Below are positions 24,827-32,850 of a stretch of DNA of 32,850 nucleotides, piece by piece; the stretch's first letter is position 1, and every line of letters starts with the position of its first letter. A program made the translations under genes and the position numbers. The stretch covers positions 1-32,850 of the forward strand of contig JAKBAI010000009.1 of NCBI GenBank assembly GCA_021809185.1, read 5' to 3'. Under the pieces are notes generated by a model. That model saw only the letters and a program-made list of their open reading frames with translations. It was not told the origin of the DNA and made no database searches. This stretch comes from Planctomycetota bacterium (GTDB lineage: Bacteria; Planctomycetota; Planctomycetia; Gemmatales; Gemmataceae).

Positions 24827-25711
24827 CTATTCAACCGTGCCATGAAACCGCTGATAGATTCCGATCAGGCCGAGAGGCTCAATCCGGACATCCAATACCC
24901 CTAATTGATTCAACCAGGCCACGAGCTGATCCGCATGCCCATAGAAATTGAAATGGATCTTCCCATCGGGAAATCTTTTCCCGGTAAATGGCAAATGATC
25001 TGGACCAGTTTGAGGCAATTGCGGCAGATCAATTTCGATCTTGCGCCCTTCGCGTAATTCTGCAATCGATTGTAAATGAACTAATTTTCCACGCCGGAGA
25101 ATACCAACCCGATCGCAAATCGATTCTACTTCGGAAAGGATATGAGAAGAAAACAGGATTGTTTTTCCCTCGCTCTGTGCCAACCTGAGTTGATTCAATA
25201 ATTCATCGCGCATCACGGGATCGAGAGCGTTGGTCGGTTCATCAAGAATAATAATCGGAACCTGCGGCGTTAATACGGTAATTAACGCTACCTTTCTTTT
25301 CATCCCGGACGACATCTCGGTTAAGGGAATATCCAGATCGATTCCAAACTGTTTAGCCAACTTTTCGACGCGATCATCCGGTTTTTCTTGCCGCAGCTGA
25401 AGTAAAAAGTGGACCAATTTGCGCCCAGTGAGGTTTTCATAGAGGCGAAGCTCCCCTGGAAGATAAGCAACTCGACGGCGAACTTCAACACTCTGCCGCC
25501 AAGGATCGAACCCAGCGATTTCCAAACTCCCTGAACTGGCCCGATGAAAGCCTAACATCAATCGAATCGCTGTTGACTTTCCAGACCCATTCGGCCCCAG
25601 CAATCCAAAGATTTCCCCTGGATAGATATCAAGTGATAAGCGATCTAAAGCACAGGTTTTCCCGTAGTTTTTAGTTAACAGTTTTGTCGATAGAATAGGA
25701 GGTACGTTCAT
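24827..25711 (-). CDS. ABC transporter ATP-binding protein
   Basis: 294-residue ATPase subunit of the same exporter. Walker A GPNGSGKST (39-47), Q-loop region YLPGELRLYENLTG (83-96), signature MSSGMKRK (133-140, degenerate LSGGQ as usual in this drug/sodium exporter group), Walker B IIILDEPTNALDP (153-165), and switch H190 in FSSH. After the nucleotide-binding domain (about 8-215) comes an 80-residue C-terminal domain of the DrrA/NatA kind. ATP hydrolysis should drive export through the permease encoded just downstream. ATG at 25711 is used; there is no clear ribosome site. The gap to the nagA-like gene upstream is 266 bp, so the exporter probably has its own promoter. Confidence 0.95.
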   Translation of the reverse strand: MNVPPILSTKLLTKNYGKTCALDRLSLDIYPGEIFGLLGPNGSGKSTAIRLMLGFHRASSGSLEIAGFDPWRQSVEVRRRVAYLPGELRLYENLTGRKLVHFLLQLRQEKPDDRVEKLAKQFGIDLDIPLTEMSSGMKRKVALITVLTPQVPIIILDEPTNALDPVMRDELLNQLRLAQSEGKTILFSSHILSEVESICDRVGILRRGKLVHLQSIAELREGRKIEIDLPQLPQTGPDHLPFTGKRFPDGKIHFNFYGHADQLVAWLNQLGVLDVRIEPLGLIGIYQRFHGTVE

Positions 25712-25766
25712 ACATCTGATTTTGTAATGGATCCGGGATAGTGAAAAGATAGAGCTAACTTCTTAT

Positions 25767-25814
25767 CGATATTGAAACCGATCTTGAAATCGAGATTAAA
25801 ACCGATCTTTCCAA
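25767..25814. repeat. Imperfect 24 bp x 2 duplication upstream of the ABC operon
   Basis: Two 24-bp units share AAACCGATCTT, beginning at 25767 and 25791. They lie about 55-105 bp before the ATPase start, in the expected promoter or leader. Confidence 0.5.
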
Positions 25815-25977
25815 AATTCAATTTACTGGGGCAACCATTTCGCCGTTCACTGCTCGTTTCGAATTATTCTAGTTCTTCATTTATAGAACAAATACCCCTA
25901 ACTGCCCATAGCATTTAAGGAAAACCCCTCTCAGAATATTAATTCTCTGTCAACTCTTGGCGATTAAACTCTCTGAA

Positions 25978-27177
25978 TTAGCCCAAAACATCCCGTAAAG
26001 ACCACGGCACCGTTTCATCTGAATCAAAACAGACCCAACTACCCTTCATATTTTCAGGGAACTTAGGGCATGGAAACCCTAGAAGACGTAAAGGATTCGA
26101 ACTAACCGCAGCAATCACCTCCGCTAGCGATAGCTTTTGCAAAGAAAGAGCATATCGAACCACATCGTTGGTAAACAGACCAGATCCCCCCAGAAATGGG
26201 GTATTTGGAACAGCAACTCTCCCGTTCTCTTGGACTTCCAATTCCGATCCCCAAAGGGAATACCGCCCCGCAGGTAACCCAGCAAGCGAGCTGGCATCAC
26301 AAGTTAAAATTCGCTGATCGACCGGTTTACATCGCCACATAGTCAGGAATGCTTCGACCGTGAGGTGCATCCCATCCGCAATAAAGGAAGCAGCAAGTTT
26401 ATCTTCAATCAACTGGGGCCAAATCGGATTATCATGACGAGCCAACATCGCATGGCACCCGTTCCCCAAATGAGTACTCAACTTGGCACCGACCGAAACA
26501 CTATCACGAATTTGAACCGCAGTAGCATTGGTGTGACCTATAGCAACCGTTACCCCCATCTGCGAGACTTTGGCAATAAACTCCATAGCCCCCGTTAATT
26601 CGGGCGCTAACGTAATCAAACGAATCCGCCCATCTGCTGCGTCTTGCCAGCTTTTAAATTCATCCAAACTCGGATTACGCACATGCTTTGCCGGATGTGC
26701 CCCCCTTGGACCATCTGCGGAACTAATATACGGCCCCTCCAGATGAAACCCTATCATTGCCTGGCGTAGGATTAGACTATTCTCTATTTTCCTGGTCAGA
26801 GAACGGAGTGCGTTCTGAATTCGCTCAAAAGAATCGGTAATAATCGTTGGGAAAAACCGTGTGATCGCGCGATTTCTTAATCGTCTAACAAACTCCAGAT
26901 ACGATTCTTCGGGAATATTCTCCTCTTGAAAACTTAGCCCCCAACCCCCATTGATTTGCAAATCGAAAAAAGCAGGGGCTAACCAAGGAATATCCCCCTT
27001 TGGATGATGGCCCTCTTCCTTGATCTCTTTCGCTGAAATAATATCTGTTTCTGATCGAACGATTTCCAAAATCTGATTGGTTGAAACAAGCCGAACGTAA
27101 ACCGTTTGACCGATTGGAATTCGTTTATCCTTTGGCAAAGAAAAGGGATCTTCGCTCATCTGTAAAATACGCTGCAT
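25978..27177 (-). CDS. nagA: N-acetylglucosamine-6-phosphate deacetylase
   Basis: Amidohydrolase that removes the acetyl group of GlcNAc-6-phosphate, feeding amino sugars from the wall or chitin into glycolysis. 399 residues, typical length. Motifs: metal ligand E147 in FHLEGPYIS, H215 in IGHTNA, H236 in THLGNG, H271 (DGMHLT) for the substrate, and the catalytic Asp D294 in LTCDASSLAG. The N-terminal metal segment PAFFDLQINGGWG (68-80) is as in NagA rather than the two-metal HxH form. THLGNGCHAM replaces the more usual THLFNAM, a deviation also known to me from planctomycete relatives. No nagB or transporter neighbours it. ATG at 27177; M7 is an alternative. Confidence 0.9.
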   Translation of the reverse strand: MQRILQMSEDPFSLPKDKRIPIGQTVYVRLVSTNQILEIVRSETDIISAKEIKEEGHHPKGDIPWLAPAFFDLQINGGWGLSFQEENIPEESYLEFVRRLRNRAITRFFPTIITDSFERIQNALRSLTRKIENSLILRQAMIGFHLEGPYISSADGPRGAHPAKHVRNPSLDEFKSWQDAADGRIRLITLAPELTGAMEFIAKVSQMGVTVAIGHTNATAVQIRDSVSVGAKLSTHLGNGCHAMLARHDNPIWPQLIEDKLAASFIADGMHLTVEAFLTMWRCKPVDQRILTCDASSLAGLPAGRYSLWGSELEVQENGRVAVPNTPFLGGSGLFTNDVVRYALSLQKLSLAEVIAAVSSNPLRLLGFPCPKFPENMKGSWVCFDSDETVPWSLRDVLG

Positions 27178-27504
27178 TATTATAATCTTTTTAGAATCTT
27201 CTCTCTAATCCCCAGAAAGAAATAGTGAAAACAAAGAAAATAGAAGCATTTCCTTGTTCGGAAACTTGGTTCTTCTGTCATCGTTCGATTATTATCTTTC
27301 TAAATATCGACTCATGACAAGTAAACCATTTTTATCACTTAACTCAATCTATCAATTTTACCCTCTCTTCTAATTATTTTACATTTATTTTTTCTATTCT
27401 CTAAACAGATTTTCTAAATCAAAATTTGAGACCATTACTTTTCGTCCAGATTGATGTAAATACAAAAGTAGATACTATAGTTTTCTTTATTAGGAATAGG
27501 TTTT
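27178..27504. other. Divergent promoter region
   Basis: 327 bp between nagA (minus) and the methyltransferase gene (plus). AT-rich, no hairpins or repeats of note; promoters of both genes must lie here. Confidence 0.5.
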
Positions 27505-28206
27505 ATGACTAGAACAATCTTACGAATATTCTCTTTTGGTGTTTTGATTATCAGTTTAAACTGGGTCGTTACCGCGCAAGAAAAATCGGTCAACCCTGGT
27601 ATTAACGATACATTTAAAAATCCAAATTTAAATAAATTCTTGAAAACGTTTGAAGGAGAAAGCCGAGAAATATACGCTTTCCGCAACGAAATTGTAAAGG
27701 CTTGTAAAATCAAACCTGGGATGACCGTTGCCGATATCGGTTCTGGCACTGGGTTATTCACTCGTCTTTTCGCCAAAACAGTTGGGCCTAAAGGGAAAGT
27801 ATATGCGGTTGATATTTCCCCTACCTTTCTCGAACATGTAAAAAAATCTGCTAAAGAGGCTAACCTTACCCAAATCGAAACCGTTCTCTCCAAACAGACC
27901 GGGCCCGAACTGCCCAAGGAATCGGTTGATCTTATTTTTATCTGTGATACATACCATCATTTTGAATTTCCTCAGCGTACCCTGGAAATCCTGCACTCCA
28001 CTCTAAAGCCCGAAGGGCGAATCGTTCTGATCGACTTCCATCGCATTGAAGGGAAAACTTCCCCTAAAATGATGAAACATGTCCGCGCGGGTCAAGAAGT
28101 ATTCGAACGGGAAATAATCGAAAGCGGCTTCAAGAAAACGGGCGAAGAAAAATTACTCAAAGAAAATTATTTTGTGCGATTTGTAAAACTGAGTAAAAAA
28201 AGCTAA
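27505..28206 (+). CDS. Exported class I SAM-dependent methyltransferase
   Basis: 233 residues. Residues 1-24 form a clear signal peptide (basic start, hydrophobic ILRIFSFGVLIISLNWVV, then TAQ-E). The rest is a class I methyltransferase: motif I VADIGSGTG (75-83), acidic D103 in YAVDISP for the ribose, motif IV FICDTYHHF (145-153), and motif VI GRIVLIDFHR (171-180). Methyl acceptor unknown; the DTYHH pattern is common in the Methyltransf_11/31 group. An exported SAM enzyme is puzzling because SAM is made in the cytoplasm. The N-terminal segment could be an uncleaved anchor with the domain inside, or SAM may reach the periplasm. ATG at 27505 has GGAATAGG just upstream. Confidence 0.88.
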   Translation: MTRTILRIFSFGVLIISLNWVVTAQEKSVNPGINDTFKNPNLNKFLKTFEGESREIYAFRNEIVKACKIKPGMTVADIGSGTGLFTRLFAKTVGPKGKVYAVDISPTFLEHVKKSAKEANLTQIETVLSKQTGPELPKESVDLIFICDTYHHFEFPQRTLEILHSTLKPEGRIVLIDFHRIEGKTSPKMMKHVRAGQEVFEREIIESGFKKTGEEKLLKENYFVRFVKLSKKS

Positions 28207-28515
28207 TCGACTCTCGTCATTTGAGATCCTGCCACGCAACCCCAGAAGAGGGATCCTCCGCTTAGGGTTGCATTCCAAACGACTCTTGAAATCATTCAGG
28301 TTAAGCGTCAGTATGATCGGTAAGATTCAGATGATGACAACAACCAATCCCATCCATACTCCTCTCTCGATGATTGTTTCGATTTCTGTATTTGGTCGCA
28401 GATAGTAACAGTGGATTCATTTTATCGGAAATGTGCTAGAATCAGCTAAGTAAACATTCTAGCCATTTCCGATAACGCAATACAGGTAAAGCAATACAGG
28501 TAAAGGATAGAAATC
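28207..28515. other. Intergenic region with an inverted repeat
   Basis: 309 bp between two plus-strand genes. GCAACCC (28236-28242) and GGGTTGC (28265-28271) form a seven-base stem enclosing a second palindrome GAGG-GAT-CCTC; there is no T run, so it is a weak terminator candidate. A 14 bp x 2 duplication lies just before the next gene. Confidence 0.5.
28477..28504. repeat. Perfect 14 bp x 2 duplication before the hydrolase gene
   Basis: GCAATACAGGTAAA is repeated back to back, ending 11 bp before the ATG at 28516 and overlapping its ribosome site (AAAGGATAG). Confidence 0.85.
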
Positions 28516-30087
28516 ATGGCGATGGTTAAACTAAGAAAGTGGATCTTCCATTGGATTTCTCTCATCGGGATTTGCTACTTTTTATCCCTCTCTCAAGCCC
28601 AAGCCCAAGTTAGCCGATTTGAATTGGGCCGTCATCTTCAAGCTTTCGAAGAGGCTTGGGACAGCACTACGGATGGTCGTTTAAGACAGCAAGCAAACAC
28701 CCATCTCCAATCGGCATTCAGCTCATTTTTTCGCTTTCAATTTAGCCAAGTTGCTAAATCCCTTGATGAGGCGCGCTACTGTTTAATTCGGTCGACAAAA
28801 GCGATAACCAATGAACAGCGCAGTGCCGATTCTCTAGCTCTGATCCCAGAATCTCGACTAATCGATGGTTCGATTCCCCAACTGAAATTCGAAATCAAAC
28901 CGTTCTATCCCTGCAAAGACTTCCCTAGCGCCAAGACGAAACTTCGTATCCAATCCGATGGCGAGACGATCCAGGAATTCGATTTGAATAAACTGCCCCA
29001 ATCGATCACCTTAAAATTACCAGATTTACCATCAGGAAAAGATCAAGATCTCTGGCTAAAATGGTCTATTGACAATGGTGAAAATGCGACTTCTGAAAAC
29101 GTATTGCTTATTTCTCGGATCGTTCATTGGCAACAACGCCTTAATAAAATAAAAACGCAAATAAAAACCAATGGCTCCGATAAATCACCAGACCTAAAAA
29201 AAGATAATCTCTCCAAAAAAGAGGATTCACCCCAAGCTAATCCTGCCAAAAGCGAAATTCAAAGTCCTCTCGCCAAAACCATCGAAGAGGCGACACTAGT
29301 CCACTTCGTTGATACTCTCGAAAATCTAAGCAAAGGGGAGGTTCTAGAAACCAATTACCCCGCTGCCAAACTCATGCACACTGCCGAAGAACTTGCTCAG
29401 CATCTTCGCAAATCCAATCCAACCCCTTTTTTTGATTCAAATAGAACCGGTCAAGATTGGGTCGCTATTCCTGTAGATAAAACTCCCGTGATTACCCGGA
29501 TTCAGATTCCGCGGCGCTTACCACGCAATCGAACGATTCCTCTCGTCATCGCTTTACACGGTGCAGGAGGGAGCGAAAATCTATTCTTTGAAGGGTATGG
29601 GCGCGGGATTACCGCAAAATCTTGCTTAGAGAGAAATTGGCTTTTTATCGCTCCTCGTTCTGAAGGGTTCTTAACTTTACCTCCTATCGACAAAATCGTC
29701 TCTGCGCTTGCCAAACGCTATCCGATCGATCCTAAGAAAATCTTTCTGATCGGCCATTCGATGGGAGCTGCGCAAAGCTTGTCACTCGCCCAGAAATTTC
29801 CTGAAAAATTCGCTGCGGTTGCCCTTCTTGGGGGTAGCGGGAGTATCTCTCAACCCCAAAAGTTAAACAAAATCCCCTTCTTTATTGCTTGTGGAAAATT
29901 AGACTTTGGCTATCGCATGGCCGAAAATACGGCTAAATCTTTACTCTCTTTACGAAAAGAGGATAAAAATCAGCAGAAATTGATCGAGTTCAAAAGTTAC
30001 CCAGATATCGAACATATGATGATTGTCCGTGAGGCTATCCCAGATCTCTTCAAATGGCTCGATGGGATTGCTTCTAAAATCAGATAA
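28516..30087 (+). CDS. Secreted alpha/beta hydrolase (esterase-like)
   Basis: 523 residues. Residues 1-31 are a signal peptide ending QAQAQ-V. The middle (32-300) is not recognised: a helical segment (32-100), a beta-rich segment (115-205), then a charged, Lys/Ser-rich linker (205-255). The C-terminal 310-523 is an alpha/beta hydrolase close to PHB-depolymerase/feruloyl-esterase-like proteins: oxyanion ALHGAGG (346-352), nucleophile S415 in LIGHSMGAA, acid D463 in CGKLDFG, and base H500 in DIEHMM, in correct order and spacing. It should act in the periplasm or outside on ester bonds of an unknown polymer or lipid. ATG at 28516 has AAAGGATAG upstream; M3 is an alternative start. Confidence 0.88.
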   Translation: MAMVKLRKWIFHWISLIGICYFLSLSQAQAQVSRFELGRHLQAFEEAWDSTTDGRLRQQANTHLQSAFSSFFRFQFSQVAKSLDEARYCLIRSTKAITNEQRSADSLALIPESRLIDGSIPQLKFEIKPFYPCKDFPSAKTKLRIQSDGETIQEFDLNKLPQSITLKLPDLPSGKDQDLWLKWSIDNGENATSENVLLISRIVHWQQRLNKIKTQIKTNGSDKSPDLKKDNLSKKEDSPQANPAKSEIQSPLAKTIEEATLVHFVDTLENLSKGEVLETNYPAAKLMHTAEELAQHLRKSNPTPFFDSNRTGQDWVAIPVDKTPVITRIQIPRRLPRNRTIPLVIALHGAGGSENLFFEGYGRGITAKSCLERNWLFIAPRSEGFLTLPPIDKIVSALAKRYPIDPKKIFLIGHSMGAAQSLSLAQKFPEKFAAVALLGGSGSISQPQKLNKIPFFIACGKLDFGYRMAENTAKSLLSLRKEDKNQQKLIEFKSYPDIEHMMIVREAIPDLFKWLDGIASKIR

Positions 30088-30564
30088 AACTGTTATCTAT
30101 TCCCATAAATTCTACTGTTTACTTCAAATTGATCTCAGAAATTTTTCTAAGTAATCTAAACCGATTGATTCCTTTTTTTCATTAAGAAGACTAGTCAAAA
30201 TTCTTGAAAATTTGATTTCGATTTCTATCTTTGTCAGAAAAAGAAGAGATTTTCTATCTTTGGAAAAAGTAAGGACTGGCAAGATCGAAGTGCAATGAGT
30301 TTCATTTTCTTTTAATTTAATTTCCGTTCTACTTTCCCATCTGCTCAATTTTTGGTAATTCTATATAACACATAATTGAATTTATACTTTTGGCTTTTCC
30401 AAAAAGAGTAGTCAATTAAAATTACTAACTATATTTGGAAATTAATTCGGTAACCAAAGTAACCAAAGTAACCAAGGATGTAAAAGGCACTTTTTCTAGG
30501 GTGTTTTTGAATCCCTTTTTAGGAAACGGATGATCGAAAAGCGATCGACAAAGGAAATCAGAAA
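30088..30564. other. Intergenic region before the S1 protein gene
   Basis: 477 bp, AT-rich, both flanking genes on the plus strand. A 9 bp x 3 array (30451-30477) lies 90-115 bp before the S1 start. A 74-codon minus-strand frame (30124-30348) has no support. No strong hairpin is seen. Confidence 0.5.
30451..30477. repeat. 9 bp x 3 tandem array
   Basis: TAACCAAAG twice, then TAACCAAGG. It lies in the probable promoter or leader of the S1-domain gene. Confidence 0.75.
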
Positions 30565-32391
30565 ATGACAATCCCAGGTGCTTCAAAATATAGCTTACCC
30601 CCTACTCCCAAAGCAACCAGCGAAGCGACACCCTCATCGACAACAACAAATCCCGCACAAAATCCTACAACCCCTCCCAGTGATTCAGAAACGGGAACTG
30701 CTAAACATTCTGATCCTTCCATAAATAAAACTGCTGGTAAACCCTCTTTACGTGAACGATTTACTCAGAATGCCTACCAAGTTAAAAAAGATAATGGGGA
30801 AAAAAGCAGTCAAGATCCTACGAACACCGAAATATCGACTCCTCCCCCCTCGAGTCAAACTACGTCTTCCGCTTCCCCTTCTCAACCGCAATCCCCGCTT
30901 GCCCCCATCGATTCAACACCCGAAATTCCTGCTCCAGTAGGAAACACCGATCGAGAAAGTTTATCTCAAAAATCGGAGGGTTCGAATCCAGTGGAAAGCC
31001 GAGATAAACCATCCCCATTCAATCGGGGAGAACAGGGAGATAGAAATAATAGAGGGGGACGTGGCGATCGATCGGATCGACCTGATCGAAAAAATAATCG
31101 ATCAGGCAGAGATAAAGAGACACCGCGAGAACGTGCTCCTAGGCCGATTATTGATCAGAATGCCATCCCTTCTTTGCGCGAATTGGATGCTCAGATCGAT
31201 GCGGAATTCAAAGCGGCCCTCGCGGAATTTAACGAACAAGAATTTTTGCAAGCTAACAATAATGAAGAAGAAAATCAGGATCTTGGTGGCGACAGTGGAA
31301 ATAAGAATCGCAAACGAGGAAAAGTTCTGAGCATTCATGGAGGCGATGTCTTTATCGATGTCCCAGGCCGACGTTCTCAGGGGGTGCTTCCTCTGGCTCA
31401 ATTTGATGGAAAACCGCCGCAAATCGGCGAAATTATTGAATTTTCGATCGAAGGATTCGATTCGGAAGAAGGTTTACTTAAGCTGAGCAAAAATGGAGCG
31501 ATAGCCGTCTCCGTCGATTGGTCCTCAGTTAGTCGCGGTATGGTGGTCGAGGCCAAGGCAATCAAAGCCAACAAAGGAGGCCTTGAAGTCGAAGTTAACG
31601 GAATCCGCGGATTTATGCCGTTTCGGGAAATCGAATTATTTCGGGTTGAACAGCTCGAGCCGTATTTGAATCAGAAAATCCGCTGTCAAGTTATTGAAGT
31701 AAACCCTGGCGAGAAAAATCTGGTTGTAAGTCGACGGATTTTATTAGAATTAGAACGAGAAAAAGAAAAAGAGTCGTTCTGGAACAAAATTGAAGAGGGG
31801 CAAATCCTTACGGGAACCGTTCGTTCTATCAAGCCGTTTGGGATTTTCGTCAATTTAGGTGCTGCGGATGGTCTCATTCCCATGAATGAGTTAGCTTGGG
31901 GCCGTGTGGAGAAACCAGAAACGCTGATGAAAGAAAATCAGCAAATCCAGGTCAAAGTAATGCGAGTCAATCACTCAGAACGCAAAATCAGTCTAAGTCT
32001 CAAAGAACTTTCCACCAATCCGTGGAAAGCGTTCATAGAAAGTCATATGGAAGGGGAGATTGTCTCAGGCAAAGTAACACGGATTGCCGATTTTGGTGCT
32101 TTTGTCGAAATCGAGCCTGGAATCGAAGGGCTGGTCCACGTTACGGAATTGAGTCAACATCGAGTCCGCCGAGTGCAAGATGCAGTTCAAGAGAATCAGA
32201 TGGTGGAAGCTCAGATTTTATCGATGGATCCTGAGGCTAGACGAATCAGCCTATCGATACGCAACGCCAGCATCAAGAAAATGAATGCCGAGGAATCAGA
32301 AATGATAGAAGATCATGAAATCGATAGTGAAGAAGTTCAAAAATCGAATTCAGCCAAAAAACGCAACTTCGATTTGCGTGGTGGACTTTAA
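30565..32391 (+). CDS. S1-domain RNA-binding protein with long disordered N-terminus
   Basis: 608 residues. Four S1 (OB-fold) domains by eye: about 248-310 (divergent), 322-391, 409-480 (GTVRSIKPFGIFVNLG, DGLIPMNEL) and 497-567 (GKVTRIADFGAFVEIEPGIEGLVHVTELS). The last two are canonical and resemble ribosomal protein S1/RpsA, so it may be this lineage's bS1 or a paralogue. Residues 1-150 are Pro/Ser/Thr-rich and 150-190 are Arg/Gly/Asp-rich (NRGGRGDRSDRPDRK), a disordered RNA-binding type extension not found on E. coli S1. An acidic helix (205-245) links the two parts. The C-terminus is acidic, then basic. Cytoplasmic. ATG at 30565 with AAAGGA upstream. It converges on the DUF1080 gene. Confidence 0.9.
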   Translation: MTIPGASKYSLPPTPKATSEATPSSTTTNPAQNPTTPPSDSETGTAKHSDPSINKTAGKPSLRERFTQNAYQVKKDNGEKSSQDPTNTEISTPPPSSQTTSSASPSQPQSPLAPIDSTPEIPAPVGNTDRESLSQKSEGSNPVESRDKPSPFNRGEQGDRNNRGGRGDRSDRPDRKNNRSGRDKETPRERAPRPIIDQNAIPSLRELDAQIDAEFKAALAEFNEQEFLQANNNEEENQDLGGDSGNKNRKRGKVLSIHGGDVFIDVPGRRSQGVLPLAQFDGKPPQIGEIIEFSIEGFDSEEGLLKLSKNGAIAVSVDWSSVSRGMVVEAKAIKANKGGLEVEVNGIRGFMPFREIELFRVEQLEPYLNQKIRCQVIEVNPGEKNLVVSRRILLELEREKEKESFWNKIEEGQILTGTVRSIKPFGIFVNLGAADGLIPMNELAWGRVEKPETLMKENQQIQVKVMRVNHSERKISLSLKELSTNPWKAFIESHMEGEIVSGKVTRIADFGAFVEIEPGIEGLVHVTELSQHRVRRVQDAVQENQMVEAQILSMDPEARRISLSIRNASIKKMNAEESEMIEDHEIDSEEVQKSNSAKKRNFDLRGGL

Positions 32392-32596
32392 TCAGTAGGC
32401 AGTAAGAAGAGGTAGAGGGGAAGTAGGCAGGAGGTGAGTAAGTTGAAATTAGTATCCGTTAACTTACACCCCTCCGGTTGCCTTGTTTTGTTATTCGGGT
32501 CGGAAATCAAATCATCTGATAACAATAAATCTATTTTTCCCGCGACCAGTTAAGCTGGTTTCACATGAAATCATTTGTAATCGATCGTATTTCTGT

Positions 32597-32850
32597 TTAG
32601 TCTAATTCTTTTACATAAATATTTTTGAACCAAAGTTTATCACCATGATGCTGGAGTTCGATAGGTCCTTTGGCAGGAAGCTTCTGATTGGGACTCCAGT
32701 AGTTTCGCAATGGGGCCTTATCAACCACAAGCACTCCATTTAATTCTACCGTTACGAGATCTCCGATCATCGTGATATGAAACGTATTCCATTGTCCAAC
32801 AGGCTTGTCCGCTTTTTTCAAAGGGGTTTTCCCTTTCGATCCTTTCAAAT
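32597..32850 (-). CDS. DUF1080 / 3-keto-disaccharide hydrolase-like protein (3' end, cut by window edge)
   Basis: The last 84 codons of a LamG-like jelly-roll protein, open to the right edge. Diagnostic C-terminal pattern: GQWNTFHITMIGD, TVELNGVLVVDK, then PIELQHHGDKLWFKNIYVKEL, which ends the domain exactly at the stop. Such proteins are exported, act on keto-sugars or bind carbohydrate, and occur in dozens of copies in planctomycete genomes, which is one reason for the assignment of the window. Its catalytic residues, signal peptide and start are outside the window. Confidence 0.92.
   Translation of the reverse strand, partial: LKGSKGKTPLKKADKPVGQWNTFHITMIGDLVTVELNGVLVVDKAPLRNYWSPNQKLPAKGPIELQHHGDKLWFKNIYVKELD

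Noticed and set aside
30124-30348. 74-codon minus-strand frame before the S1 gene
   Set aside because: Low-complexity translation, no ribosome site, no domain, in a spacer between two plus-strand genes.
2528-32504. TCCGACCCGAATA at 2528-2540 and inverted at 32492-32504
   Set aside because: Several 13-base matches are expected by chance in a window of this size; no shared context.

Overview
The window looks like a chromosomal segment of a planctomycete, probably a Gemmata/Pirellula-type lineage with unusually AT-rich DNA. The evidence is indirect. There is a planctomycete-style kinase-fold protein with a short N-terminal helical domain, a DUF1080 (3-keto-disaccharide hydrolase-like) protein at the right edge, many exported or membrane-anchored enzymes, long intergenic gaps and few operons. 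Most genes stand alone, with their own leader and often their own terminator. I see no rRNA, tRNA, CRISPR array, transposase or phage gene.

Layout. 1-3965 (all minus): 5' part of biotin synthase bioB, a membrane-anchored gamma-glutamyltranspeptidase-like protein, and an acyltransferase-3 membrane protein. 4888-9535: a kinase-fold protein that has lost the catalytic Asp (plus), a NYN-domain putative RNase with OST-HTH-like regions (minus), and a membrane-anchored trypsin-like protease (minus). 10734-12968 (plus): an SDR oxidoreductase and a polytopic membrane protein. 13550-16684 (plus): a GspE/PilB ATPase and a GspF/PilC platform protein, the motor half of a type II secretion or type IV pilus machine, with the pilins and secretin elsewhere. 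16873-20592 (minus): a secreted TPR protein and a secreted prolyl oligopeptidase. 21619-23361 (plus): ribosomal protein bS21 and a fatty-acid desaturase with an odd low-complexity tail. 23780-27177 (minus): an ABC-2 exporter pair and N-acetylglucosamine-6-phosphate deacetylase. 27505-32391 (plus): a methyltransferase with a signal peptide, a secreted alpha/beta hydrolase, and a four-domain S1 protein with a long disordered N-terminus. 32597-32850 (minus): the 3' end of a DUF1080 protein.

Much of the content is cell-envelope and periplasmic biology: peptide and glutathione turnover (GGT, prolyl oligopeptidase, protease), amino-sugar recycling (NagA), membrane lipid adjustment (desaturase), export (ABC-2, GspE/F) and surface acylation. 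I found no convincing new multi-gene system.

The most consistent unexplained signal is a large number of short local tandem duplications. At least twelve intergenic loci have 9-28 bp units in 2-5 copies, each with a different unit. At three places inside genes the repeat unit is always a multiple of three and lies in a linker or tail. The single genes most worth a second look are the pseudokinase, the NYN/OST-HTH protein, the exported methyltransferase and the desaturase tail.
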